DNA of 64,000 bases, from assembly GCA_016858145.1 (NCBI GenBank), contig JAEHOE010000172.1, forward strand, positions 158,897 to 222,896, read 5' to 3'. The notes below the pieces were generated by a model. The model was not told where the DNA came from. It worked only from the letters and a program-made list of their open reading frames with translations, and ran no database searches. The position numbers were made by a program, and so were the translations under genes. Positions 1-11,800 of this stretch are shown here, in pieces. The stretch is from Edaphochlamys debaryana. Lineage: Eukaryota; Chlorophyta; Chlorophyceae; Chlamydomonadales. Within the stretch, counting starts at the first letter, position 1. Each line of letters starts with the position of its first letter.

Positions 1-51
1 ATCAACTAATGCCCCGTAGGCCAACGCCTCCGTGCCGCGGCTCCCCATCAG

Positions 52-3000
52 CTGCGACCTGCGCCCCTGTCTGCCTGCGCTCCTGACCCTCGCCCGGGAT
101 GCCTCCCGCGGGGCCATCCGGACGCCAGCAGCTGCCAGGCAGCTGCAGGCGACGGTGGACGTGGATGCGGGTCTGGGGGCTGCGGCGGGTGCCGTCAACG
201 GCAGCGACAGTGGCGGCGGCAGCCCTACGCCGGGGCTCCTGGTGGTGGGGGCTGCGGAGCTGCCCCTGCTGCCCCTGGTGGGTCGGGTGGTGGGGGCAGG
301 GAGTGGGCGGGGGGCGGGCCGAAGGTCGTTTGGGGGCATGCGTGGCGGCGTCTCTCGTTGCGGCTCGCGTTCTGGTCTGAAGTCTTGAGTGTAGAATGGA
401 AGCGCGAGGTTGAGCAGAGCCAGGGCCCCCGCTGAACCCCCTGCGCGTGTCCTCCTCTCCGCCTCAGCTGCAAGCGGCGACGGCGGGTAACGCCACCGAA
501 CTAGCTGCCATAGAGTCTGTACTCGACGAGGACTCGCCCCTGCCTCCGTCGCTGCTGGCTCCGCCGCCCGGGTTCCCCGGAGGGCCCCCCGCCGCGCCCC
601 TGCTGCTGCTCTACCGGCGGGACTGGTGGCCCGCCGCCGCGTCTCTGTCGGGCCGTGTCAGCTCCAGCGGTGCCCCGGCCTCGGCGCCTGAGCTCCCGGG
701 CACGTGGCAGGAGCTGGCGGCTGTGGCGGCCGCCCTCGTGGGTCGGGACCTGGACGGAGACGGGGCGCCGGACCACCCGCTGTGCCTCGACCTCATGCCA
801 GGTGCGCTAGGCAGGGAGGGTGCCGAAGATAGCGGGCGGTGCGAACACTTCCTTATCCGGCCCCAACCTCCCGCCCGCTCCCAGGCTGCAAGGGCTGGTC
901 CCTTCTGGCAGCCGTGTGGGCCTCCCTGGCTCAGACGGAGGGCTCGACCCAGGGCTTCTGGCTCGCAGCAAACGACACAGCGGGAGCATCGAGGCTGGCA
1001 GCGCCGGGTGCGTGGGCCGGGGCTGGGATGGGTTGGCATGCAGCAATGCGGGACCTGGCTTGGGCTGAAGTTCCGTGCCGCTAGCACACGCTCCGCAGGG
1101 CCCCAGTTTCCTCCAGCCCCGGGCTCAATCCGCCCCTCCCTCGCAGACCCTGGCCCGCTGGCCTCGGCCCTCCGCCTCTACACCGCCCTCGCCTCGGCCA
1201 ACGCCGCCCCCTTCACTCCCGGAGGCGTGGCCGTCTCCCGTAGCCGCCTCGGCACACCTCTTGCGGAGCTGCTTGCCGCCGGCGGTGCCGTCACGAACGC
1301 ATCAGCCCCCGAGCCGCTGTGCGGTGCTGTGAACCCCCTCTTCGCGGCCGGACGGTGCCTCTTCACGGTGAGGCTCCCAGGGATGCCTGATCTGGTGGCA
1401 GTGGGAGCGAGGGTTTTCCTCGGTGGCAGTCAGCAGCAGCCATCAAGCTCGATCCCCCCTGCCCCCGCCTCCCACGGCCCCAGGTGGACTGGGCGCACGC
1501 GGTGCTGCGGCTGACGACGGCGGGGGCGCCAGGTGGGGTCCCGAGGGCCAGTCGGAGGCGGGCCATGCCAATTAGGGAGGTATTGCACGGCTCACTCACT
1601 CCTTTCCGCTCGCGGTCCTCCCCTCCATCCCCATGCAGCCGTGTCGGGCCGGCTGGGCGCGGCTCTGCTCCCAGCCAGGGTCCTCCCCTCCCCCAGCCCT
1701 GTGGGGCCCAGCCGTGCGCCCTTCGTGGGTGCCGCCAGCGACGCATGGCTGCTGACTGATCCGCACACGGACCTGCTGCGACTGGCTCGAGTGGATGAGT
1801 TCACACGGTGGGGCGGGCCTGCAGGGCTAAGAGGTCGAGGCACTGGTTCGAGGTTCCTTGCTCGAGCAGGACCGGCTTGTCCCTCACCACCCTCTGAAGC
1901 TGCGCCCTGCCCTTCATCCACCCTCCCTGCCGCTCCCTCCCGCTAGGCTGGCCGGTCTCGAGCTGGCCCTCAAGCCCTCCCTGCTGCTGGGCGGGCGGCC
2001 CGTGCTGCCCTCGACGGCGGGTTTTGGCCCCCGCGCGCCTGGCAACGGCACCGGGGCGGAGGCGGGGGCGCTCCCCCTTGTGCTCCTGGCCCCGCGGCTA
2101 GACCCCGACGCAGGCCCCGACGCACTTGCCGGCATGCAGCTGCAGCTGGGTCCCGCAGCGGCGAGCGGCAGCCTGCTGGGCCTGCACCCGGCGGACGCGG
2201 CGGCGGTTGTCAAGGCGGGACGTGGGAGGCGGGGCGGGGGCTGCGGTTGTGTCGCGGGCGACGGTGATTGGCGAGTGAAGTGGGTCGGGGCATGCTCGGC
2301 TGGGGCATGGAGGAGGGTGCTTGCTGATTGGGCAAGCTCCGTGGCAATCCCTTGTGGCCCCCTCAGCCCTGTGTTTTGGCCTCCCTGACGTGGCCCCCGC
2401 AGGCCTCCGCCTCGGCCCTGGCCCACCCCAACCGGGCCTACGACATCGCTCTGCCCGGGGGCGGCAGCTACAGGTGGGGCTGTTTGCAGGGTTGGGGTTG
2501 GGGGCGCCATCCCCCGCACGTACGGAGGCACTTGGCAGCCCTGGTTGTCAGCCGTCGCCCTCGCCCACCCGCTGTGTGGCGCGCAGGGCCGTCCTGGACC
2601 GTGCAGCTCTGGCGGCGCTGCGGGCGGTGGCGGAGGCAGGGGCCTCGGCCGCCACCGCCCCGGGCCCCGGAGAGCCGCCGCTGGGTGGTGTGGCGGCGGA
2701 GGCTGTTGCGAGGGCCGCGGCGACGGAGATGGGAACGCTGGCGGCGGGTGCGGGGGCTGGGGGCTGGGGGTGGGGGATGGGCAGGGGGTGATGGGCAGGG
2801 GGTGATGGGCAGGGGGTGATGGGCATGGTAGGGCGCTGCGGTAGGGCGCCAGTCGCGGACCCATGCCCAGCCCCCGTCACCGTATCCAGCGTAAACCCTG
2901 TCCGCCTCCTTCATCATGTCCTCTCGCCCTTCAACCCTTCTCCCCCGCAGCCTTCCCCTATCCAAGCCTGCTCCTGCACCTCTACCTCGCCTCCCTCGGG

Positions 3001-6000
3001 GTCGAGCACGCACCCTACCCGGCCCCGTCCGCACCACCGGCAGAGCCTGCGGAGGTCGACGGCCCCTCTGCCCCGGCAGCCATGGAGCTGACCATTGGGC
3101 TGACCCTGGGACTGGGCGTGGTCCCGGCTGTGGTGCTGATGTGGGTCGGCTGGAGGCAGTGGCGGCGCAGGCAGCTGGCGCGCAAGCGGGGCTGGGGCTG
3201 GGACCCTCCCGGCGCCGGCCCCGGCACCACCCTGGCGCTGACGGACGTGCAGAACTCAACGCTGCTGTGGGAGCTGCTGGCGGCGGCGGTCATGGTGAGA
3301 GATGGGGTGGTTAAGGAGGTGCGGCAGATGAACCTGTGGGCGGATAAGGATGTGACATGTGCCTTCCTTGCATGTCTCGCCCCCCCCCAATCCCCGCAGG
3401 ACCGCTGCCTCTCCATCCACCACGGCGTCATACGGGAGGTATGTTGCGTGCATGTGAACAGGGCCTCTCACTTCCCCCTGCCAAGTGCGCGGGGTTGCAA
3501 GGCGCCCACGACAAAACGGCCTCCGCCTGCCTACCCGCCCGTCCCCCGCCTCAGGCCATCTCCTCCCACCGCGGCACCGAGTGCTTCACTGAGGGGGATG
3601 CCTTTGCGGTGGCCTTCCACACACCCGAGGACGCGCTGGGCTTTGCGCTGGCGGTGCAGGTGAGGGGCCGGGGCACACAGGCAGGCAGGGACTCATTCCT
3701 ACCTCCCTAGTCCCACACGGCCCTCCCTCTCCCCCCCTCCCCCCCCAGTCCGGCCTGCTGGATGCCGACTGGCCCACGGAGCTGCTGCATACCGAGGACG
3801 GAGGGGAGGTTTGGGCGAGGAGGAGGCCGCCGCCAGGGCCGCACGGCGCCCTGCTGCTCCACCCGGCCACCGAGGCCCCCGGGGCGGCCCTGGCAGTGAC
3901 GCCCACACTGGGTCCGGCCCTCCTGGGCTCCGCGGTGCACGCCCTGCCTGGCGGGTGCGGCGGGGCGGCTTTGGAACTGCTGGGGTGCGGGAGGTTCGCT
4001 AATTGCGATGCGGCCGGCCAACGGCTGGCGGCTAGAGTTCTGCCGTAACCCTGCCCCCGCCACTGCCGCGCAGAGAGCCCGACCCAGATCGCCCCAGCGG
4101 CCGCTCCTCCGCGCCCACACGCACCTCCCGCACCACACGCACCTCCCGCACCTCCCGAGCCTCGCAAGTCACCGTCTGGCCGCCCTCGCGGCCCTCGCCC
4201 GCCTCCGAGGCCCACGCCCCGCTGGGGTCCGACGGAGGCGCCCACAGCCGCAGCCCATGCGGCGGTGTCGCCTTGCACAGGACCGGGAGGCACGGGCTGC
4301 TGGGCAGCAGCGGAGCGCCTTGCTGGGGCGCGCGCCGGCCCTCCACGACGCTGGGCCTGGGGCTGGGGTCCCCAGTATCACCGACGTCGGGGCCCTTGGC
4401 GGAGCGCAGCCGGCACGCCTCGGGGCCAGAGGCCGGGTCCGGCGGTATCGCCTCGCACCGTAGCCTGCGCATCCTCCTGGCTTCGGGACACAACGGAGCC
4501 CTGCGGTCAGAGGCGGCGCTGGACGGCCCCGCCGGCAGGTCCTTCTCCCGGAGCTGCAGCCAGTTGTCCCCACAGGGCCCCATCCCCGGCCCTGGCCCGG
4601 CGGTGCCCGTGCGCCCCGCGGAGGTAGTCCTGTCCCCCGGCCGTCGCCTGAGCCGGATGGGCTCGTCGGTTGCCCGCAGAGTGCGGGGCGGCGGCGGCGT
4701 CGAAGCGGGCAGCGGCGGCAGCGGCGCCGGCTCGCCGCTGTACGGCAACCTGCCGCCGGCCGTCGAGGCCCGCAGCGGCGAGGGGGCTTCGCTGCCGCCG
4801 GCGCGCTGCAGCCTGGGTGGCGGCAGCGTGGGTGGGCTCGCGAGCGGCGTGGCGGCCTCGCCGCGGTCCGCCCTGGGCCGGCTCCTGACGCCGCCGGCGA
4901 GGGCCAGTCGGATGCTGGGCGCCAGCAGCGCGGCTGAGGGCGGGCGGCAGGGGTTGAGCTTGCTGGTTGAGAGTGGATGCGATGGAGGAGGGCCGATAGT
5001 CACAGGGGTGAGCGCCGAGCGGGGTTCACCCAGGCAGGCTTCGCTGCATCATAAAGCTCCCCTGAAAAGGGCCATCAGACATGGATTTACAGGGCTATTG
5101 CACGTCGTGCCCCTGCCTCACCAGTTCTAATCCCTCGCCCCCAACTCAGGATGCGGTCTTGGAGAGCGCTGCTGTCATCGCCACACCCGCCGCCGCACCC
5201 GGCAGCCCCGCACTCGGAGCGGACTTATACACCCTGGGCGCCCTGGGCGCAAGCTCCGACGGGGGTGCATCGGCGCGGGAGGGGCCGCAAGGCGGGCGGT
5301 GCGGGGCGCCGCAGCCACGCGCCGGACCGCCTCCCGCATCGCCCAGGCTCGATGTCGTCGGCGCGAGCACGAGCCACCTCCGAGCCCCCCTGGCGACACA
5401 CGCCCAGCGCCGAGCCACCACGGAGGGCGTGGCCGGTTTGCGTCCCTCCCTGCTGGGGCCCCGAGAGGGCGGCGCCACCGCTGGTCAAAGGCCCCCACCC
5501 GTCACGGAGCAGCCGGAGTGTGCTCTGGAGCCCGAGCCTGCAGGGCCCCAGCCCGGGCCGCTCGGGGGCGCGGGCCTTGCGCACCCGGTCTTGGCCTCGC
5601 CCTCGCCTGCGAGCCCCTTCCTGCGGGCTCACATCGTCGGCATGTACGGCATGTACGGCGACGGCACTAAAACCCGGGGTGCCGCTGAGCGGTAGGCTTC
5701 AGACCCCCCCTGACGCTTTGCTGAGGGTTCAGTAGGCATACACCTTGACACGATCCTAGCCTAAACCCCCGACCCCTCGCCCCTCGCCCCCCGCATCATT
5801 ACAGACGCGCGCGCCGCGCCTCTGACGGCTACCTCCACAACCTGGGCGGCTCCTGGGGCTTCACCGCCGCCCCGGCAGCGGCAGCGCCGTCAATGGCGGA
5901 TGGCGACCGGACCTCCCTGCCCAGCGCCCAGACGGTGTGGGCGGCGCAGCAGCAGCCGCAGCCGCACAGCGGCCGGGGGAGCACCGGGTACTGGGAGGGC

Positions 6001-9000
6001 GCGGGCGCGGGCGTGGGGTCGGCGAACACGGGGGGGCATGGCCCCATGCTGTCTGGCTCGGCGGGCACCCGCCTGACCGCGAGCGGGGGGCGGCCTCGCG
6101 GCGCCTTCATGCTGGGCCCCTCGGCGGGGCGGGTGGACAGCATGGGGCTGCTGAGCGATGGCCTGGCGGCGGCCATGGACGAGGTCTTCCTGGAGCAGGA
6201 CGCCTGGCAGGTGGGTGCGGGGATGTGGGCGTGTTGGAGACAGTTGGGGGTTGCGGCTGGCCGTCAGAACCTGCGAGTCTGGCTGGGTCTGGACTTGCAA
6301 GCTTCTGGGCGCGCATCTTGACGCCCTGTCTGGCGCTGTCTAGGCTCGGGAGACCACTGGCGCCGCTCCAGCCCCGACCCATATGGGCATAAACTGCGCA
6401 CTGCGAAGAGATGCACGACTTTGGGGCGCTCGGGGCGCTTGAGCCCCGACCCACATGACCTCCGGCCCGCCTTACACTCCACAACCGCGGCCCGCCTCGC
6501 GCATACCCTCGCAGGGCCTGGTGCCCTGGGACACCACGGGCCTGGACCGGCCCCCCAGCCTCGAGGACGGCGACGGCGTGCCCACACACCGCCCCCGCCG
6601 CCCCCACCGCCCGCCCGGCGGCCCGGGCTCCCACCCGCCCGGCTCCGCGGCCCCTGCCCCCAAGCCCTCCGCCCTCAAAGACAAGGACAAGGACAGTGAG
6701 AAGGACAAGATGGTGATTCGTCGCAGCTCAACGCTCGTCGCCGCGCTCACGGGCTCCAGCCTGCTGCAGCCGCTGCGCCGACTCAACCGCAGCGACCGGC
6801 CCATCCAGGGAGCCCCGCCGGCGGCCAGCAGCGCCGCCCGCGCCACCGCGCCACGCTCCCAGGCGGTTGAAGAGGCGGACGAGTACGGCATTCCCAACCA
6901 CGGTACGGACCTGGAGGCCCCACGCGCGGGCCGGCAGCGGACGTCCAACGGCACGCGCCAGGGCGGCGGCGGGGTGCGGCCGGGGAGCGGCGTGGTGTCA
7001 TCACGGTGGAGCGTGCGGTTGCTGGGGCTGGGCTGGGCCAGCCGGCGCCACAGCTCCACCGAGATCCCCAGCCCGGGCCGGGAGCGGGACCCACTGTCGG
7101 GGGCCGTATCCGTGTCGCTGGCGGCCCTGGCGCGGGCGGCCGTGGGGGACCGGTCCGTGGGGCGGCGGCACACGGACCGGTCCGGGGCACTCCACGACGA
7201 CCGGTCGTTCGGCAGACCCGCCCCGGCCCCGGCCCTGGAGGGCCCGTTTGCTGGCAAGCACTGCCTGGGGGACGGCCCCACGCAGGGCTCCTCAGCGGGG
7301 GTCTGCCAGGCGCACTCGGGGTCGCCAGAGGAGGCCGTGGAGGTGGAGCAGGACCGCATCTCGCCCGCGGGCCCCGCCGCTGCGAGCGCCGCTGCCGACG
7401 AGGCGGCGGGCCCCGCGCCGCCCTCGCAGCCCGCGTCGCTCAACACCACGTCGCTGCCCACCATCGCCCTAGCGCAAGCGCCAGCTCGAGGTCCAGCGCC
7501 AGCTCGGGCGCCGCCACAGGCGCAGCCGCAGGCCCAGGCGGAGGCCATGCGGCCCTCAGGCACTGAAGAGCCCTCCAGCCACGGCCGGCCCAGCTGGGGC
7601 CGCGGGCTGCGGTGGCTGCTGTCGCCGCTGCACGCCGCCCACCTGGCGTCGTTCCGGGGCAGCATGCCGGCGCTGGCGGGTCCCGAGCCGCTACTAAGTG
7701 CAGGCTCTGGCCGCCGCCCCACCTGCAGCGCAACGGCCGGGGCGCCGCCGGCGCTTGGCCGGCCCAGCTTCAGAGGCGCCGGCCCTTCCTTTGCGCCCGC
7801 GCCTTCAGCCCACGCCCACGGCCATCGGCAGAGCGTGTTCGACGCACTCTGGATGGACGTGAACGCCGCCGCGGCCGCAGGCGCGGACTGGGCTGCCGCC
7901 GACATCGGTATGGCCCCAGGGCCCGACATTGGTGGCAGCCCAGGCCCGGGCCCGGGCCCAGGAGTGGGCCCGTCGCCTGCCGTTGCGATGCCTGCGTTGG
8001 GGCTGCACAGTCCCTCCGTGGTTTGGCTCCGCGGCGCCACGCGATCCCTAGGTTCGCAGCTGGCAGCCCTGTTCGAGCGGCTGAGCGCGGAGGAGGCGGT
8101 AGCGCTGATGCAGAGAGGGGGACCAGGAAAGGGTGCGGAGGAGGGCCGGGCATCTCCGCGGGACGCCGGCGGTGGACCAGGGCAGGATGGGGAGCCGTTC
8201 CGAATCTTCCGCGGCCTGCGCGTCCGGGTGGGCCTGCATTCGGGGCCCCAGGCGCACGAGGTGAGCCTGCCCGTGGGGTTCATGCTTGCTGTCTTTCATT
8301 CGCCACGTCTGCTCAGTGTGCAGTTGATGTCGCCCCGCCGCCTTTGTGTGTCATGCCGTAAGGTTCCTTCGCCGCTGCACTGTGCCTGCCCCAGGTGACC
8401 AGGGCTCGCAGCGAGGGCGGCGCTGTCAGTCCGCGGGCTGCGGGCGGCGGCGGTGGGGCCGGTGTGGCGTTCCGCGGGGAGTTCCTTGCGGTGGCCAAGG
8501 AGGTCGGGGACTGCGCAATGGTGAGGAGGGCGGGGGCGAGCCTGCAGTAGGGCCCTAACTGAGCTGCTTGGGACACTTGACCACAGTTCTACATGACTGA
8601 ACGACGCATGCCCGCGGGCCCTGCCCCCCTGCCTTCCTCCTGCCCCCAGGGCGGCGTGGTGGTTCTGTCCGGCGCCTGCTTCCGCGCCCTCCAGCAGCGC
8701 CTGCGCTCCGGCAAGCCGCACCGGGGCTGCCCCCGGGACACTCTGCTGCTGCACCTGGGGGAGCACGTGCTCAAGCAGGCGCCAGGTGGGGGCAGGGGGG
8801 AGGCGATAGAGGGGCTTGCGCTGTGCTCAGCAGCCATTACAGAGCGCCAACTAGCGCTGAGCCTGACGTGTCCTTATGCCCTTCCTCTTTCCACGCCCCC
8901 AGACCTGCAAGGCGCCTCCGAGCCCCCCGCCCGCGAGGTGTACACCGCCGTGTCCCCCGCCCTGCTGCCCCGCCTCGCGCTGCTGCCCTCCCCGCTCCGG

Positions 9001-10159
9001 AGCGTTCGCGAGGCCGTGCCGGGCTGCCTGGGCGCCGCCACGGGCCTCGTGACGCCCGTCTTCTGCTCCGTGCTGGGGGTGGAGGCGTTGCTCGCTTGGG
9101 AGCGGGTGGCCAGGGGAAGGCGGCTGCACGCAGCCCATGAGCACCACTCCCAACACAACCTGTACGCGCCCCCCTCACTGCTTCTCAAGGCATCGCCATC
9201 CCTGGCCAGAAACGTCCATCGGGCCAGCATGGACACGCCTCATGCGTGGGAGCTGGGGGAAGCTGGCGGGGCAGGAGGCTGGAACGAAGCCGCTGCCCCC
9301 GGCGTTGTCCGTCAGGCGCTGTCTCTGTTTGGCGGCATCGCCCAGCGCCTGGCCGCCTGTCACGGGGGCTACGTGGTGGCTTCGTCCGCGGACGGGGGGC
9401 ACTGGGTGCTGGTGTTCGGCGCGCCTGAGCGGGCGGTGGCGTGGGGGCTGGACATGGTGGATGCCATGCTGGCCGCCGACTGGCCGCCGGGCTTCCTGGA
9501 GCACGAGCTGACAGAAGAGGAGTGGGAAGGTGCGGTGAGGGGGGTGGCAGGGTGCACAGGCCTAGGGCTGGTGCAAGGGCACGCTTAACCATCCCACTCG
9601 GCCGCCGCCCCCCTCCCAGGCCCCGTTCTGGTCCGTCGCGGCATGCGGCTCCGCATCGGCATCGACTATGGACTGGCCATGGTGCGGCTGGTGCCCCGCA
9701 CGGGCCGCCTGGACTACACGGGGAGGCCCATGAACCGGGCGGCGCGCATCTGCGCAAAGGCCAAGGCGGAGGGCGTGAGCGGAGCGGGGGGATAAGGGCG
9801 GCGGGAGGGCATAGGGACCTGCAGGAGCTGAGAGTAGTTCGGGGCAGCGATGTGGGTTGGTTTCCTTAAGGTCAAGTTGACAGACTGATGAAGGGCAGCG
9901 ATGTGGGTCGGCTCTCACTGGTGTGGGTGCATGCTGGCCTTGCTCCCTTCCCTCCGCCCCGCAGGTCATGGTGAGCGGTGCCGCGTGGGAGGCCGCCGGC
10001 CCCTTCCTGTGCGAGCCCCGCCTGGTGGCGTGCTGCCTGGGCGAGGCGCTGCTCAAGGGAGTGCGGGGGCCCATAGAGCTGTGGCAGCTGCAGAGGGAGA
10101 GGGGCGCGGAGGAGCAGGAGGAGGAGGCTAGGAGCCAGAACGGCAACATGGGCAGTTGA
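52..10159 (+). CDS. Receptor-type adenylate/guanylate cyclase (class III), 5'-partial
   Basis: This multi-exon gene enters from the left edge; its start is outside the window. The visible N-terminal part (exons from about 52 to 3000) is a large extracellular-looking Ala/Pro/Leu-rich region. One membrane segment follows at about 3083-3150 (GLTLGLGVVPAVVLMWVGW), then a basic stop-transfer (WRQWRRRQLARKR). The first cyclase half starts at about 3235 with LTDVQNSTLLWELL, whose Asp is the usual first metal ligand, and TEGDAFAVAF, whose Asp is the second. It resumes only at about 8220 (LRVRVGLHSG) after a low-complexity insert coded by exons at about 4072-5008, 5152-5690, 5806-6210 and 6513-8260. 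A second cyclase half (about 9310-10120) has LRIGIDYG and GRPMNRAARI, with the Asn and Arg expected of the catalytic partner, but lacks the metal Asp (SSADGGHWVLVF). The pair therefore looks like one complementary active site. Stop TGA is at 10157-10159. Cyclic AMP versus GMP specificity cannot be told. Confidence 0.8.
2775..2822. repeat. Short intronic tandem repeat
   Basis: About four copies of a 14-bp unit (ggtgatgggcaggg) lie in an intron of the cyclase gene, just after the donor near 2751. This is a simple minisatellite. Confidence 0.7.
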
Positions 10160-11800
10160 ACGGCCAGGGAGATGCGGGATACCGGTAGCAACCCCGGGCC
10201 AGAGGGCAGTGATGGTTGAGACGCTGGCGTCGGCAAATTTACGGGCCAATTCGCTTTGCGACCAGCGTACTTGGGGCGATGCGTCCCGGCCAGAGGTCTA
10301 CCCCCCTGGAGGGTGCCCTCATGCACTCTCTTGCATTGCACGATTGCTTTTTACCCCTGCCCCCCCCCCCCCCCCCCCATGCCCATTCCTGGGGCTGGGG
10401 TGCTGGGCGTTCAGCGCGGGACAGTGCACTCCCGACTGACAAGAGGATTGTGCACCTGATAGGACCTGACATACGAATGGAATGCGAATGGCCTAACAAC
10501 GGTTGTGGCCTGAGTGTGGCCCTGGCCAGAGGGAAGGGCCGGGAGGTGTGCGGGGTGCTTCTACTGACCGCTGCCAAGTGGGACGTCAGACGGGTTCTGG
10601 TGTGGAAGCAGGGCGCGGATTTTCACTTGGCGTCACACCTAGTTTTCTTATCCCTGTCGCTTGTGTTTGAGAGCAGTGAAACTTAGGCATGGGCCATCCA
10701 TTCGGCACCTACGGCACATTTCACGACGGAAGCCGCAAGACTGTCCCTTTTTGCCCTGAGGCCTAGGCACCAGACCTCAGCAAATCCACTTAACCTCTTG
10801 CGACTTCGCACGCCCACGCGCAGGCGCTCAAGCTGTAAGGGTCGATGAGGGGTACCTCAGCCGTAGCTGTGGTAGTCCGGCCGGCTATGTCCGGCCGAGG
10901 CGGTCAGACGCCTAACGAGCGCACCACCTCGTGTAGTGCGGGGTTCCAATGGATTAATGGCCGGGTGCGAGCCCGCGTGTCGTGGTACGGGCTGGTGGTG
11001 GAGGGGGTTGAGGGCTGTACGGAGCCAGATTCGAACATAGGACCCCCTGGGGGGGACCACGACGAACCACGAGGCTCAGCCCTTTTCCTGCCTTCGGGCA
11101 GCCCTTGTCACTTGGCGGAGAGCGTCCCAAGGGACGGTGCACGCGACCGGACTGTCCCAAGCCGACTGCGCAGCCGAGGTGCTCTGCTACTGGTAGTGCC
11201 AGCAACTTTGGCGCCTCTGCAGCGCCCTCACGTTTGGCGACCGCTCCCTTGGCATGCACACCATGCCCGAATATGTGTGGGCCTGAACAACCGCGCGACA
11301 TGCATCGCCCTCGTTCATGCATTGCAGCTGGAGCGGCCTCCTCCAGACGCTTGGGCTTAGGCTGACGACATGCCGGTCGTCGCGTCGGCAACTATCCTCG
11401 ACCCTATGAATTTGCCCGCCACCAGCTGGTCCTAGCTAAGCTACGCAACTGGCCACGGCGCCCACCCGGAGCTCGCCCTCCTGACAGTCCAATGGACCTG
11501 CCGTACGGTTCTAAGGGATACATGGCAGGAAGGCGCCTCACACAAGACTCCGTCACCAACCTACTGACTCTGCGTGCCTGCCAGAGACATATCAAACACA
11601 TTAGGTCGCACCTTGGCACCCACGCTAGAAAGTAGGCGACCGGGACCCGCGTCAGTTTCCAGTCGCAGGAGTGAACGCCGCTCTGCCGTTTCCCACCCTC
11701 GGCTGCATTTAAGTATCCTGCTTCATTAGGTCACAGCAGCCTGGGGCAGGCTTAAAGCAGGACTAGCGGAGGGGCGTCGGCGCGCGGAGTCCGCACACAA
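10160..11800. other. Intergenic: cyclase 3' region and promoter of the Cys-rich gene
   Basis: No gene is recognised here. A run of C lies at about 10362-10379. A TGTAA, the usual volvocine polyadenylation signal, occurs at about 10835, some 675 bp past the cyclase stop. A weak TATA-like tttaagtat lies near 11709-11717, about 85 bp before the next gene's ATG. Short open frames here show no recognisable protein. Confidence 0.5.

Noticed and set aside
6472..8283. Long minus-strand open frame of about 600 codons
   Set aside because: It lies opposite the cyclase's low-complexity insert, has only Ala/Pro/Arg/Ser compositional sequence and no domain. In such GC-rich DNA stops are rare on all frames.
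11020..11080. Possible tRNA (agattcgaac resembles a T-loop on the minus strand)
   Set aside because: The T-stem does not pair and no acceptor or anticodon arm could be formed.
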